DNA of 64,000 nucleotides, taken from NCBI GenBank assembly GCA_019359325.1, contig JAHHHN010000004.1, positions 124,001-188,000 of the forward strand. The letters are read 5' to 3'. How positions within the stretch are numbered: the first letter of the stretch is position 1; each line of letters begins with the position of its first letter. This DNA is from Mojavia pulchra JT2-VF2. GTDB taxonomy: Bacteria > Cyanobacteriota > Cyanobacteriia > Cyanobacteriales > Nostocaceae. Under the pieces are notes generated by a model. That model was given only the letters and a program-made list of their open reading frames with translations, was not told where the DNA came from and did no database searches. A program made the translations under genes and the position numbers. This document shows positions 8,334 to 17,526 of the stretch, one piece after another.

Positions 8334-8885
8334 TTACTGAAAAAGCAGCTGCCAAGAGAATTTACTGAGGCGATCGCTAACCATGGTATGCCACTCAAGC
8401 AAAGTTGCTTGAAATTGCGGCTGTTGTAAATCAGAAAGCCAAAGAATCAGCGCATCCTCACCGTTATCTTTGTAGTAACGCCGACGTCGCCCAGCTGTTT
8501 TGAAACCAAATTTTTGATATAAAGATATAGCCGCCAAGTTAGAAGCTCGGACTTCAAGAGTAGCTCGCTCTAAACCGCGATCGCTAGCTGTCTTCAGGAG
8601 GGAATATAGTAAAGCTTGTCCCAAACCTTGACAGTGATATTGGGGATGAACCGCCAAAATTGTAATATGAGCTTCTTCTAAAATTGACCAAAAGCAACCG
8701 ATGCCCAGCAGTCTCAAGCTAGAACCTGGGGAAAATAAACCCAGTAAATCGCTGTTAGGACTGTCCAACTCTCGTTGGTAAGCATCCATAGTCCAAAGAC
8801 CACCGAAACAGGCTTGATCCAGTTCTACTATTGCACTTAGATGCTCTGTTGTCAGTGATTGAAGTTTTAAATCTAATGAGATCAC
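8334..8885 (-). CDS. rimI: Ribosomal-protein-alanine N-acetyltransferase (RimI-like GNAT)
   Basis: 183-residue GNAT-fold acetyltransferase that uses acetyl-CoA; RimI acetylates the N-terminus of ribosomal protein S18. Seen: I-T-I-L-A-V-H-P-Q-Y-H (strand beta4), the acetyl-CoA loop Q-G-L-G-Q-A-L-L (Q-x-x-G-x-G/A pattern), L-E-V-R-A-S-N-x-x-A-I-x-L-Y-x-x-F-G-F-K, and the end Y-Y-K-D-N-G-E-D-A-L, all characteristic of RimI. It is slightly longer than E. coli RimI at both ends. The start is GTG at 8885. The gene is divergent from lysA across 91 bp. Confidence 0.85.
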   Translation of the reverse strand: MISLDLKLQSLTTEHLSAIVELDQACFGGLWTMDAYQRELDSPNSDLLGLFSPGSSLRLLGIGCFWSILEEAHITILAVHPQYHCQGLGQALLYSLLKTASDRGLERATLEVRASNLAAISLYQKFGFKTAGRRRRYYKDNGEDALILWLSDLQQPQFQATLLEWHTMVSDRLSKFSWQLLFQ

Positions 8886-8976
8886 AGTTATTGGATAAGA
8901 TTACAAACCCTTTGTAAACTGGGAAACGGGAGACTTACTCACGCCCATAATTTGAACAAGGACAACTCGTATAGTT

Positions 8977-10401
8977 ATGGTATCGACTCACCCCACTGGG
9001 GTTCAACATACTGGTAGTCAGTACTTACCTCAAAGGCGCAGCAATTCGCCTAATCAAGAACTTTTACCCTTGACTGCTAGAGTAAATGGTCATGACTTCC
9101 TGGAAATTGGTGGGTGTGATATCACAACCCTAGTGCAGCAGTTTGGCTCACCTTTATATATTTTAGATGAAGAAACCCTGCGTTCGGCTTGTCAGCAATA
9201 CCGAGATGCTTTCAAGCAATACTACCAAGGTGAATCACAGGTACTTTATGCTTCAAAAGCGTGGAACTGTCTAGCTGTTTGCGCCATAGCCAATAGTGAA
9301 GGCTTAGGAATTGATGTCGCCTCTGGAGGCGAACTTTACACAGCACTGGCTGCTGGCGTAAGTCCTGACAAAATCTACTTCCACGGTAATAATAAATCTC
9401 GCGCAGAATTGCTTTACGCAATTGAAGTAGGTTGCACCATTGTGGCGGATAACTGGTATGAGTTGCATACTTTGGTTCAGTTAGCAGAGGAGCAGGAGAG
9501 CAGGGGAGCAAGGGAGCAAGCAGAAAACTCCTCACTCAGGACTCGGATCTTGCTGCGTTTGACTCCTGGTATTGATTGCCATACACATGAATACATTCGT
9601 ACTGGTCACTTAGATAGTAAATTTGGGTTTGATCCAGGCGATTTGGATGAGGTGTTTGCTTTTGTGAGTCAGCAACCAGCCCTAAATTGCGTGGGGGTAC
9701 ACGCTCATATTGGTTCCCAGATTTTTGAACGCCAACCACATCGTGATTTAGCAGCTTTAATGGTGCAATGGGTAACTAAAGCTGCTAGCTATGGTTTAAC
9801 TCTGACAGAGGTAGATGTTGGTGGTGGCTTGGGGATTACTTATATACAATCGGACGATCCCCCCAGCATTGAAGAATGGGTAAAACCGATTTGCGAAGTA
9901 ATTCAAGAAGCTTGTGCGGCAGAAAATTTGCCTTTGCCAAAATTACTTTGTGAACCAGGGCGATCGCTTATTGCTAACGCTGGTGTTACTGCTTACACTA
10001 TCGGCTCCTCAAAAGTGATTCCTGATATCCGTACCTACGTAGCGGTAGATGGAGGATTGTCTGATAACCCGCGCCCAATTACTTACGAGTCAGTTTATCG
10101 AGCAGTAGTTGCAAATAAAATGTCATCTCCCCTTACAGAAACAGTCACAATTGCTGGTAAACACTGTGAATCCGGGGATGTTCTAATTAAAAATGCCCAA
10201 CTGCCAAAAACTGAACCAGGAGATATTCTCGTAGTTATGGGAACTGGTGCGTACAATTACAGTATGGCATCTAACTATAACCGCCTGCCCCGGCCGGCAG
10301 CAGTTGTGGTAACGAACGGCGAAGCAAACTTGATTTTGCAACGCGAAACTTATCAAGATTTGATTCGACAAGATTGCCTACCAGAAAGACTAAAGAGTTA
10401 G
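8977..10401 (+). CDS. lysA: Diaminopimelate decarboxylase
   Basis: PLP enzyme making L-lysine from meso-diaminopimelate, the last step of lysine synthesis. The 474 residues have the alanine-racemase-type barrel with the PLP lysine in L-Y-A-S-K-A-W-N (Lys 94), the H-A-H-I-G-S-Q strand, the glycine loop V-D-V-G-G-G-L-G-I and the C-E-P-G-R-S motif, then the C-terminal beta domain with C-E-S-G-D and G-A-Y-x-x-S-M-A-S-N-Y-N. About 15 extra residues around 170-186 (E-E-Q-E-S-R-G-A-R-E-Q-A-E) come from a GGAGCA-type repeat inserted in frame, directly before the conserved strand R-I-L-L-R-L-T-P-G. It precedes cdaA and uppS. Confidence 0.95.
   Translation: MVSTHPTGVQHTGSQYLPQRRSNSPNQELLPLTARVNGHDFLEIGGCDITTLVQQFGSPLYILDEETLRSACQQYRDAFKQYYQGESQVLYASKAWNCLAVCAIANSEGLGIDVASGGELYTALAAGVSPDKIYFHGNNKSRAELLYAIEVGCTIVADNWYELHTLVQLAEEQESRGAREQAENSSLRTRILLRLTPGIDCHTHEYIRTGHLDSKFGFDPGDLDEVFAFVSQQPALNCVGVHAHIGSQIFERQPHRDLAALMVQWVTKAASYGLTLTEVDVGGGLGITYIQSDDPPSIEEWVKPICEVIQEACAAENLPLPKLLCEPGRSLIANAGVTAYTIGSSKVIPDIRTYVAVDGGLSDNPRPITYESVYRAVVANKMSSPLTETVTIAGKHCESGDVLIKNAQLPKTEPGDILVVMGTGAYNYSMASNYNRLPRPAAVVVTNGEANLILQRETYQDLIRQDCLPERLKS
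9488..9524 (+). repeat. GGGAGCA-type repeat tract inside lysA
   Basis: Short imperfect tandem repeat built from GGAGCAG/GGGAGCA units. Similar G-rich tracts occur between genes in this window (59402-59440, 63360-63395). Here it is in frame and encodes a charged loop. Confidence 0.7.
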
Positions 10402-10428
10402 TCATTAGTCATTAGTCATTAATCATTG
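10399..10428. repeat. TTAGTCA heptamer tract
   Basis: Tandem heptamer of the type TTAGTCA (about four units, last ones degenerate), overlapping the lysA stop. It belongs to the STRR class of heptanucleotide repeats described in heterocystous cyanobacteria. Confidence 0.7.
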
Positions 10429-10430
10429 GT

Positions 10431-10552
10431 GAGCTAGTGCAGTAATTCCAGCACTTGGGAAAGAAGTCGTAAGGAGGGTTTCCCTCCAAGCGAACTTCAA
10501 GGGAGGATTAGACCGACCCAGGTGATTGGGGTTCCCTAAAGGTTCACTAGCT
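10431..10552. repeat. 122-bp inverted-repeat-bounded element
   Basis: Bounded by an 8-bp perfect inverted repeat (AGCTAGTG at 10432-10439, CACTAGCT at 10545-10552). Inside is a perfect 6-bp hairpin GGAGGG-TTT-CCCTCC at 10473-10487. The core AAGTCGTAAGGA recurs at about 15103 downstream of dnaJ's start, so at least the core is dispersed. It sits in the 5' region of cdaA. It looks like a small non-autonomous element or structured RNA; no known riboswitch was recognised. Confidence 0.5.
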
Positions 10553-10630
10553 AAAAATTATTGACTATTGACTATTGACAATTGGCAATTAACTCGCTGT
10601 ATTTAGAGGCAAAGTAGTAATCCAGATGTC

Positions 10631-11554
10631 ATGAGAGATTGGTGGAAGCAATGGCTGACAAACCTGGGATGGTCGCAGTCCTTGCTGTTTGGGACTCTGG
10701 ATATTGTATTAGTGTTGGCGCTGACCTACATGATACTAGTTATTATTAGTGAGCGCCGGACACTGTGGATGGTACGGGGTTTTATTATATTGATGCTAGC
10801 CTCAGCACTCAGTAATAGATTGGGGCTACCACTGCTCAATTTCGTACTAGAAAAGTTAGTTATTGGCTGTGCTGTAGCAATGGCAGTCGCTCTCCAATCA
10901 GAGTTTCGCCGATTTTTAGAACAATTGGGGCGTGGCGAATTTCGCCAGTTGTTTCAACCATCCAATCTAGCAATACCTAAGTCCGACAGTGTAATTGATG
11001 AAATTGTTGATGCGGTTAAAGAACTGTCAAAAAACCGGATTGGAGCTTTGCTGATTTTGGAAACAACAGGCCCGATTGACGAGCGGGATTTTTCTGTCCC
11101 AGGAGTAAAACTGAATGCTGAGGTTTCTAAGGAATTAATCCAAACAATTTTTCAGCCTAAAACTCTGTTGCATGATGGAGCAACCTTAATACGTGGCTCA
11201 AGGATTGTAGCATCAGGTATAATTTTACCACTTTCGGGACGCACAGCCTCGCGCCAGTTGGGAACACGCCATCGGGCAGCAATGGGAATTACTGAGCGGG
11301 TCGAAAATTGTATCTGTGTCGTTGTATCAGAAGAAACTGGTTCTATTTCCTTAGCGGAACGGGGAATCCTAAATAGACCGCTGACGATTAGGAAGCTGAA
11401 AGAGTCATTAGAGGCTCTATTGTCCCCCACTGTAGATCGGGAAGCTGTTGCTCCTGGTTTGTTCAGCTTGGGTCGTCAGATTGTTACTAAGGCATTAGTA
11501 CTAATTTCACGTTTACTCGGACTACCATCGACCGCTTCTCGAGATAAAAAATGA
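10631..11554 (+). CDS. cdaA: Diadenylate cyclase CdaA
   Basis: Membrane-bound enzyme that condenses two ATP into the second messenger c-di-AMP, which controls potassium and osmotic homeostasis. 307 residues: three membrane helices in the first 90 residues, then the DAC domain with its two signature motifs, D-G-A at residues 182-184 and R-H-R-A-A at 213-217, and a hydrophobic C-terminal extension. Length and layout fit CdaA rather than DisA (no helix-hairpin-helix DNA-binding domain). Its stop overlaps the uppS start by 4 bases (ATGA), so the two are translationally coupled; lysA is upstream. Confidence 0.95.
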   Translation: MRDWWKQWLTNLGWSQSLLFGTLDIVLVLALTYMILVIISERRTLWMVRGFIILMLASALSNRLGLPLLNFVLEKLVIGCAVAMAVALQSEFRRFLEQLGRGEFRQLFQPSNLAIPKSDSVIDEIVDAVKELSKNRIGALLILETTGPIDERDFSVPGVKLNAEVSKELIQTIFQPKTLLHDGATLIRGSRIVASGIILPLSGRTASRQLGTRHRAAMGITERVENCICVVVSEETGSISLAERGILNRPLTIRKLKESLEALLSPTVDREAVAPGLFSLGRQIVTKALVLISRLLGLPSTASRDKK

Positions 11555-12300
11555 CAGCACAACAAACTGAACTTCAAGATTTGCCCCCTGGCTTAAAACG
11601 AGAACTATTACCCAAGCACGTTGCGGTGATTATGGATGGCAATGGTCGATGGGCTAAACGTCAAGGTCTACCACGGATTATGGGTCATAAAGCTGGTGTA
11701 GATGCCCTTAAGGATTTGCTCCGTTGCTGTAAAGATTGGGGAATTCAGGCGCTAACAGCTTATGCTTTTTCGACGGAAAACTGGAAAAGGCCCCAGGAAG
11801 AAGTAGATTTTTTGATGACTTTATTCCAAAGAGTTTTGCGTCAAGAATTGCGGGAAATGCTAGAAGAGAATGTTCAAATTCAGTTTGTCGGCAATTTAAA
11901 TGCTTTGCCGCGATCGCTTCAACAAGAAATTTCCCGTTCAATGGCAGAAACTAAGGATAATCGCAGTATCCGATTTACAGTAGCTACAAATTATGGCGGA
12001 CGACAAGAAATTTTGCAGGCTTGTCGAGCGATCGCTGAGAAAGTCCAGCAAGGTCTATTAAAACCGGATGAAATTAATGAGGAAGTATTTGAACGCCACC
12101 TCTACACAGCAGGTATATCTGACCCAGATTTGTTAATCCGTACTAGTGGGGAGATGCGCCTGTCAAATTTCTTACTTTGGCAAATGGCTTATGGAGAAAT
12201 TTACATAACTGAGACTTTGTGGCCAGATTTTGACCGCGTTGAATTTCACCGCGCCTTGTGTGCATATCAGCAGCGAGAACGGAGGTTTGGGAGTGTGTGA
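11551..12300 (+). CDS. uppS: Isoprenyl (undecaprenyl-type) diphosphate synthase
   Basis: Cis-prenyltransferase that elongates farnesyl diphosphate with isopentenyl diphosphate to make the lipid carrier for peptidoglycan and polysaccharide building blocks. The 249 residues begin the conserved core with [12 protein letters not shown] (catalytic Asp 29), followed by [18 protein letters not shown] and the C-terminal substrate motif [18 protein letters not shown]. The length is typical. Coupling to cdaA is direct (4-bp overlap). Confidence 0.96.
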   Translation: MTAQQTELQDLPPGLKRELLPKHVAVIMDGNGRWAKRQGLPRIMGHKAGVDALKDLLRCCKDWGIQALTAYAFSTENWKRPQEEVDFLMTLFQRVLRQELREMLEENVQIQFVGNLNALPRSLQQEISRSMAETKDNRSIRFTVATNYGGRQEILQACRAIAEKVQQGLLKPDEINEEVFERHLYTAGISDPDLLIRTSGEMRLSNFLLWQMAYGEIYITETLWPDFDRVEFHRALCAYQQRERRFGSV

Positions 12301-12310
12301 GAGAGTGATG

Positions 12311-12405
12311 AGTGCTGAGTTATGAGTCTATGAGTTATGAGAAATCCGACAAAAATTCAACTCTTGATTCTTCTACTTGTTACTCAGCACTTGTTACTCA
12401 GCACT
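12311..12405. repeat. Inverted heptamer repeats between convergent genes
   Basis: AGTGCTGAGT at 12311-12320 is followed by two reverse-complement copies at 12382-12391 and 12396-12405, the latter pair spaced by 14 bp (two heptamers: TTACTCAGCACTTG). TGAGTTA heptamers fill the left arm. The region lies exactly between convergent uppS and the DUF3143 gene and could fold as a transcription end for both. Confidence 0.55.
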
Positions 12406-12408
12406 GTC

Positions 12409-12681
12409 TTAAGGCCCAGAAAAAACTGCTTGTTCTATATCTTCCCGACTCAGGGAATATTTGAAAGAGCGTTGGATATCTTGCCCGTTTTCCCCAGCTT
12501 GGATGTACCTTACTGTAATTTGCTCAACATCAAGGGAAAGTTCAGCTTGCCAATGAGGTCGCTCTACACGCCAGCAATGCAAAAATGCTTCATCTTGTTG
12601 GCAGCCTTGGTCTTTTAGCCACCGCTCAATTTGTGGCAGGGTATGGTTATATAGAGGAGCATCGGAAGGAAGAAAAGACAT
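12409..12681 (-). CDS. DUF3143 family protein
   Basis: About 90 residues matching the cyanobacterial DUF3143 pattern: an N-terminal D-x-P-L-Y-N-H-x-L-P-x-I-E-x-W-L, then D-Q-G-C-Q-Q-D, L-H-C-W-R-V and a C-terminal beta/alpha stretch with R-S-F-K-Y-S-L-S-R-E-D-I. Function unknown; the family is confined to oxygenic phototrophs. The ATG at 12681 is chosen over a TTG two codons upstream. The J-domain protein gene ends just upstream of it on the same strand (27-bp gap), so they probably form an operon. Confidence 0.8.
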   Translation of the reverse strand: MSFLPSDAPLYNHTLPQIERWLKDQGCQQDEAFLHCWRVERPHWQAELSLDVEQITVRYIQAGENGQDIQRSFKYSLSREDIEQAVFSGP

Positions 12682-12708
12682 AAGCAATTCAAAATTTAAA
12701 ATACAAAA

Positions 12709-13272
12709 TTAACAAAAATAATTTTTAGTTCCCCAAAGGCTAGTTGATTGCGATGGCTGGGGAATTTGCTGATGTACGGTTTGAGGTGGTAGCAATTGTG
12801 TTTGGAAAGCAGCGTCACCACGTGTTAAACCAATGGCGATCGCTAGCAATAAACAACCCAAAAACGTCAACCCCAAAATAAATAAAGCAAAGATTTCGCC
12901 CGATGAGAGGGGGCGATCGCTAGCATCCAGGTAAGCAGATTTTGACCAGTCGTAGGCTTTAGTAACCGGATGGTTCAAATCAGCGGGTGCTTGAATCACT
13001 CCAAAACGAGAATAGCCGATTTTCAGGTCATAACTTAAGCGCCGTTCTGGATTGCTCAATGTGGCGTAGGCTTCGTTGAGTTGCTGGAATTTAGCGGTAG
13101 CGACAGTAGCAGGTAAGTCAGTAGTATCAGGATGATAGCGTTTACTCAGTTTTCGATAGGCGCGACGGATGTCGATTACCGATGCCGAGGGATGGAGTCC
13201 CAGCAAAGAGTAATAGGTGGGTTCACTGCTTTGTCGCATTGCCCCATGTTGATTCACGGCTGATTGAGTCAC
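12709..13272 (-). CDS. J-domain protein with C-terminal membrane helix
   Basis: 187 residues. A J domain (about residues 20-88) starts Y-Y-S-L-L-G-L-H-P-S-A and contains the H-P-D tripeptide needed to stimulate an Hsp70 partner. After a linker, one strong membrane helix (G-E-I-F-A-L-F-I-L-G-L-T-F-L-G-C-L) lies at about 127-150, leaving a Gln/Pro-rich tail. It should recruit a DnaK to a membrane surface. The start is GTG at 13272. The pairing with a DUF3143 gene downstream fits a small operon of unknown role. Confidence 0.85.
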   Translation of the reverse strand: MTQSAVNQHGAMRQSSEPTYYSLLGLHPSASVIDIRRAYRKLSKRYHPDTTDLPATVATAKFQQLNEAYATLSNPERRLSYDLKIGYSRFGVIQAPADLNHPVTKAYDWSKSAYLDASDRPLSSGEIFALFILGLTFLGCLLLAIAIGLTRGDAAFQTQLLPPQTVHQQIPQPSQSTSLWGTKNYFC

Positions 13273-13359
13273 CTTGCAATCAAGTTTTTCCTAATCCTAA
13301 TATTGTAAACCTCTCAACTCCATTACTGACGAGCATCTAATGTTTTAATCAAAGGGTAC

Positions 13360-13616
13360 TTAGCGGTAGATATCGCGTCGATGGCCAACTTGAAGGACTG
13401 TGATCATTGTTTGCTCGTCATCAATCTCCTAAAGCACACGATAATTACCAATTCGGATACGCCATCCTTCGCGGTTAGTCAATTTTAAGCAACCAGGGGT
13501 CTAGGGTCTTCAACGAGAGCGCGAATACCTTCTATCACTCGTTCGTAAGTATCAAGAATTACTTCAATGCGATTTCCTTTTTCATCTACTATGAATCTTT
13601 CTTTAAAAGAATCCAT
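13360..13616 (-). pseudogene. Chimeric remnant of an antitoxin-toxin pair
   Basis: The ATG at 13616 opens as a Phd/YefM-like antitoxin (M-D-S-F-K-E-R-F-I-V-D-E-K-G-N-R). After about 30 codons it runs into the C-terminal half of a RelE/ParE toxin: R-A-L-V-E-D-P-R-P, then, one frame over, G-C-L-K-L-T-N-R-E-G-W-R-I-R-I-G-N-Y-R-V-L, a TAG at 13429-13431 in place of the usual Tyr, and E-I-D-D-E-Q to V-G-H-R-R-D-I-Y-R and TAA at 13360. So antitoxin C-terminus and toxin N-terminus are missing, with one frameshift and one nonsense codon in what remains. The locus is dead. Confidence 0.75.
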
Positions 13617-14073
13617 TTAACTTTACTTATCCTTTTTGCTAAAATGCTATATCTTATTTAATTTAAATGCTAAGTCAGAGCAAATGAAGCAGTTCATCTC
13701 TACGTTTTCGTTTGAATTCTATAATATCTGCAAGGTATATCATGACGATGGATTGGAAGCACATTACAGAAACGAATATTTAGGCAAGTAAAGCCATTTG
13801 TTGTGGATGAAGCATTGTAAAGTAGCTTTTCATATTCTGGGCGATTTGTGCAGTCTACGAATACTTTGCTGAACTATAGAGCCAATCTCATCCCAATAAA
13901 ATAAAGCTTTGCGAAGCCACCGACCAGAAGGAACAGAAATGTTGGGATAATAAAGAATTGTGCGCTTTGATTGGTATAACCACTATTTTTTATCATACCT
14001 TTCTATCAGCAGCGTTGATTTATTAGAGCCGTACTTGCTTGTGTAAAAAATAGCTCGCTAAACTATATCATCC
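13617..14073. other. Intergenic region with a gene fragment
   Basis: About 450 bases separating the dead toxin locus from dnaJ. Apart from the fragment at 13830-13982 it holds no gene, and no dnaJ terminator was clear. Confidence 0.5.
13830..13982 (-). pseudogene. Gene fragment, possibly DUF6236-like
   Basis: An open stretch without a start codon reads K-R-T-I-L-Y-Y-P-N-I-S-V-P-S-G-R-W-L-R-K and then A-L-F-Y-W-D-E-I-G-S-I-V. The Y-Y-P...W-L...A-x-x-Y-W-D-x-I-G-x-I-V pattern recalls the start of DUF6236-type proteins. Only about 45 residues survive; the assignment is tentative. Confidence 0.4.
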
Positions 14074-15066
14074 CTAACTGATTAAATCCGCGCGGGGTTT
14101 AAAGGTTTCAATTTGGCGCAACTTCTCATAGAGTTCCCGTTCTTCGCTGCTAATAGTTTTCGGAGCCACTATCTGAATTTCCACCAGTTGATCGCCACGT
14201 TTGCCGTTTTCGTTGGGGTAGCCTTTATTTGCCAAACGAAATCTTTGACCAGATCTAACTCCTGGGGGAATCGTCATTTTCACAGGCCCATCAAGAGTGG
14301 GTGCTTCTACCTGCCCTCCCAAGACTGCTTCGGTGGGAGTAATGGGTACCTGACAGAAGATATTGGCACCTTCAAGCTTAAACAGAGGATGCGGCTCGAC
14401 GGTAATTTTTAAGTACAAGTCACCGCCACCAATGCCTTGGTTTCGCAAACGGATAGTTTGCCCTGTTACCATAGCTGGGGGCATATTTACTTCTAGCGAT
14501 CGCCCATCTTCTAGACGAATGCGTTCAGTACCACCTTGATAAGCTTTTTCTAATGGTAGAGTCAACCTGGCTTCTATATCTCGACGGGTAGGACGGGGAT
14601 TGACTGTGTATTCAACTTTTGTTCTTGGGGTACGAAACGGATCGCTAGTTGTCTTGGTACTTCCCCCATTTTTATTTTCTTGGCGACTGCCTACACCGAT
14701 TACCTGATTAATAAAACTTTCAAAATCAGCAAATTGGCTGGGATCTACTTCTTGATTGCCATTGCGATTAGTAGAGCGATTATCGCTCCACTGTTTAGCT
14801 TTAGGTGTCTGTTTGTTGACAAAGCCTTTTTGCTTCCAGTAGCGGCTAAACTGATCGTACTGTGCCCGCTTCGCTGGATCAGAAAGGATTTCATAGGCCT
14901 CACCGATATCTTTAAATTTATCCTCTGCTGCCTTATTTCCTGGATTGAGGTCGGGATGATACTGGCGTGCTAAACGTCGATAAACCTTTTTAATTTCCTC
15001 ACTAGAGGCTTCTTTAGGTACTCCCAAAATTTCGTAGTAATCTCGAAAATTCTGCAAATTTTGCAT
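14074..15066 (-). CDS. dnaJ: DnaJ-type co-chaperone without zinc finger
   Basis: 330-residue J-domain protein. The J domain (residues 8-74) has H-P-D at 37-39. A G-poor linker with N/Q/S-rich sequence follows, then two C-terminal beta-sandwich client-binding domains ([12 protein letters not shown], and the second domain around [12 protein letters not shown]). The C-x-x-C-x-G-x-G zinc-finger repeats are absent, so it is class B (CbpA-like). It lies 261 bp downstream of dnaK on the same strand, a pairing known for the cyanobacterial DnaK3/DnaJ3 system. Confidence 0.93.
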   Translation of the reverse strand: MQNLQNFRDYYEILGVPKEASSEEIKKVYRRLARQYHPDLNPGNKAAEDKFKDIGEAYEILSDPAKRAQYDQFSRYWKQKGFVNKQTPKAKQWSDNRSTNRNGNQEVDPSQFADFESFINQVIGVGSRQENKNGGSTKTTSDPFRTPRTKVEYTVNPRPTRRDIEARLTLPLEKAYQGGTERIRLEDGRSLEVNMPPAMVTGQTIRLRNQGIGGGDLYLKITVEPHPLFKLEGANIFCQVPITPTEAVLGGQVEAPTLDGPVKMTIPPGVRSGQRFRLANKGYPNENGKRGDQLVEIQIVAPKTISSEERELYEKLRQIETFKPRADLIS

Positions 15067-15327
15067 AGTCAGTTATTTAACTTGAGATTTTAGATTTTGC
15101 GAAAAGTCGTAAGGAATGTTTCCCTCCGTAACAAACTTTTCCAGACACATCTTGGTAATAAGTAACGGATACCATCAGCTGTTATTTTTTTTGATTACTG
15201 CTGACTATTAACAAATTACCAATCAACAATTATCAAATCCGAATTTTGAATCAATTTAATTCGCTTTTTCGGGCTACTAGACCCATGCGGTAGCATGAGG
15301 GCGAGGTTACCCGCCATTTTAGGAGTA
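15067..15327. other. dnaK-dnaJ spacer with repeat and stem-loops
   Basis: Contains a second copy of the AAGTCGTAAGGA motif with GTTTCCCTCC (about 15103-15128), also seen at 10464-10487. Just past the dnaK stop, on the minus strand, are two adjacent stem-loops: GGCG-GGTAACCT-CGCC (15301-15316) and CATGC-TACC-GCATG (15284-15297). They may attenuate or process the dnaK-dnaJ transcript. Confidence 0.45.
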
Positions 15328-17427
15328 TTACAACCAATCATCATCGTCATCATCCCAGTTATCCTGGTAGCTTGGGCGAGATCTGCGAGGAGAACGGTTG
15401 TCAGGGTAAGAGGAACGACTATCTCTGTCATAATCTCTAGTAGAGTCTCTACCATAGTCTCTAGTAGAGTCTCTACCATAATCTCTGCCATAGTCTCTAC
15501 CATAGGAATCACGTTCCCGATAGGTATCTCGCGGAAAATCGCGTTCTTTTTCTTTATCGCCAGTAAAGATGTCTCGAATAGTGCCAAACAAGTCGTCATC
15601 TTCGTCCTCAGCATAATACTGGCGGACTTCCCGGTTTAGCTCATACAAAGCATCTTGCAGGTCGGCGTAAGCTTGGTCAATGCCGCGATCATCGTCTTGT
15701 TGTAAACTCTCCTTCAGTTCCCGGCAAATATTATCAATTCTTTGGCGGCGGCTGCGGGCAAACTGCATACCAAACTCTAGCGCCACTTCTCTAAGTTGTC
15801 GTTCTGCTTGTAAAATCAAAGCCTCAGATCGAGTACGCTTTTCTACTCTTTCTTTGCGTTCTCGGTCGATGTCGGCATATTTCTGGGCATCCTGAATCAT
15901 TCGATTCACTTCTGACTCGCTCAAAGTAGAAGCGCCTTGGATGGTGATACTTTGCTCTCGTCCAGTAGTTCTATCCAAAGCTGTTACTTGTAAAATACCA
16001 TTGGCATCAATATCAAATGATACCTGAATTTGTGGTATGCCTCTGGGTGCTGGCGGGATGCCATACAGTTTGAAACGCCCCAGTGACTTGTTATTAGCAG
16101 CCATTTCCCGTTCGCCTTGGACTACGTGGATTTCCACAGTGTTTTGGTTATTTTCTGACGTGGAGAAAATATCAGAACGGCGTACTGGGATGGTAGTGTT
16201 ACGGGGAATAAGTTTTTTCATCACGCCCCCAATGGTTTCCAACCCCACTGATAACGGTGTGACATCTAAAAGCAACACATCTTTAAGTTCGCCTGCGAGA
16301 ATACCTGCTTGAATTGCTGCACCTACTGCCACCACTTCGTCAGGGTTGACATTTTCACTCGGTTCTATGCCAATCAAGTCACGCACTAGCTGCTTCACCA
16401 TGGGGATGCGTGTGGAACCACCCACTAACACAACTTCTTCAATGTCATCTGGTGAGAGACCTGAATCTTTTAAGGCCCGTTTGACTGGTGTTCGCAAGCG
16501 TCCCACCAAATCACCGCACAAACCCTCAAACTGAGAACGAGTTAGGCGAGTTTCTAGATGTTTAGGGCCATCTTCAGTTGCGGTTATAAAGGGCAAGTTA
16601 ATATCAGTAACGCTAACAGCAGAAAGTTCTATTTTGGCTTTTTCTGCGGCTTCCATCAGACGTTGCAAAGCTTGGCGATCGCGTCTTAAGTCTACCCCTT
16701 CGGCTTCCAAAAATTGCTCTGCTAACCAATCTACAATCTTTCTGTCAAAATCATTACCGCCAAGCTGCGTATCTCCACTAGTGGCTTTGACTTCGAAAAC
16801 TCCATCACCCACTTCTAGAATGGATACGTCAAAGGTTCCACCACCCAAGTCAAAAACTAAGATAGTTTCGGTATCACCACGATCTAAACCGTAAGCTAAA
16901 GAGGCGGCGGTAGGTTCATTAAGAATCCGTAGTACTTCTAAACCAGCAATCCTACCAGCATCCCTGGTGGCTTGCCGCTGAGAATCATTAAAATAAGCAG
17001 GAACTGTAATCACTGCCCCTGTTACTGGTTCACCCAAGTAGCGACTGGCATCTTCTGCCAATTTCTTCAGCACCATTGCCGAAATTTCTTCTGGGGCAAA
17101 TTCCTTACTTAAACGGGGGCAGGCAATTTTAATATTACCAATTTCGTCTTTGCGGATAGTATATGGTACACGCTTCGATTCTGGGTTAAGTTCACCATAC
17201 TTGCGCCCAATGAAACGTTTCACTGCGAAAAAGGTATTTTGGGGGTTCAAAACGGTTTGTCGCCGTGCCATTTGCCCGACTACTCTTTCGCCTTCTTTGC
17301 TGAAACCAACTACGGAGGGGGTTGTTCGCATTCCTTCTGCATTGGCAATCACCACCGGCTTGCCACCCTCCATAACGGCGACTACTGAGTTGGTTGTACC
17401 CAAGTCGATGCCGACTACCTTGCCCAT
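15328..17427 (-). CDS. dnaK: Hsp70 chaperone DnaK (DnaK3-like)
   Basis: ATP-dependent chaperone of 699 residues. The ATPase domain shows the phosphate-1 motif G-I-D-L-G-T-T-N-S, phosphate-2 [11 protein letters not shown] and the adenosine motif [10 protein letters not shown]. The linker [11 protein letters not shown] and substrate-binding domain follow. The tail replaces the classical E-E-V-D-like end with repeated [Y/S]-[G/T]-R-D units and a terminal D-D-D-D-D-W-L. The N-terminal sequence and charged tail resemble the essential, membrane-associated DnaK3 type; that subtype call is from memory of family features. No CIRCE operator (TTAGCACTC-N9-GAGTGCTAA) was seen upstream. Confidence 0.95.
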   Translation of the reverse strand: MGKVVGIDLGTTNSVVAVMEGGKPVVIANAEGMRTTPSVVGFSKEGERVVGQMARRQTVLNPQNTFFAVKRFIGRKYGELNPESKRVPYTIRKDEIGNIKIACPRLSKEFAPEEISAMVLKKLAEDASRYLGEPVTGAVITVPAYFNDSQRQATRDAGRIAGLEVLRILNEPTAASLAYGLDRGDTETILVFDLGGGTFDVSILEVGDGVFEVKATSGDTQLGGNDFDRKIVDWLAEQFLEAEGVDLRRDRQALQRLMEAAEKAKIELSAVSVTDINLPFITATEDGPKHLETRLTRSQFEGLCGDLVGRLRTPVKRALKDSGLSPDDIEEVVLVGGSTRIPMVKQLVRDLIGIEPSENVNPDEVVAVGAAIQAGILAGELKDVLLLDVTPLSVGLETIGGVMKKLIPRNTTIPVRRSDIFSTSENNQNTVEIHVVQGEREMAANNKSLGRFKLYGIPPAPRGIPQIQVSFDIDANGILQVTALDRTTGREQSITIQGASTLSESEVNRMIQDAQKYADIDRERKERVEKRTRSEALILQAERQLREVALEFGMQFARSRRQRIDNICRELKESLQQDDDRGIDQAYADLQDALYELNREVRQYYAEDEDDDLFGTIRDIFTGDKEKERDFPRDTYRERDSYGRDYGRDYGRDSTRDYGRDSTRDYDRDSRSSYPDNRSPRRSRPSYQDNWDDDDDDWL
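15421..15505 (-). repeat. 12/24-bp coding repeat in the dnaK tail
   Basis: Tandem 12-bp units arranged partly as 24-bp pairs (TCTCTAGTAGAG + TCTCTACCATAG on the plus strand) encode alternating Y-G-R-D and S-T-R-D tetrapeptides at the DnaK C-terminus. Such arrays change length easily, so the tail probably varies between strains. Confidence 0.8.
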
Positions 17428-17517
17428 GCGTTACTCATCTCCTAGCGTGTCTTATACAATTATTATGAATGTGCGAGACTACCTCTAGCTTTTTGCTCTA
17501 GGATTGAAAGCCCTCAA

Positions 17518-17526
17518 TGGTATAAT
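17518..17526 (+). promoter_or_regulatory. Candidate extended -10 promoter
   Basis: TGGTATAAT is an extended -10 box on the plus strand within the dnaK/M28-peptidase divergent region. A properly spaced -35 was not found, as is usual for extended -10 promoters. It would give a leader of about 210 nt before the peptidase start. Confidence 0.4.

Noticed and set aside
10431-10552. c-di-AMP (ydaO/yuaA) or cobalamin riboswitch before cdaA
   Set aside because: The conserved core sequences of these classes were not found.
15216-15614. Antisense-side frame rich in V-E-T-M-V-E-T-L
   Set aside because: An out-of-frame reading of the dnaK repeat tail; dnaK is clearly the real gene.
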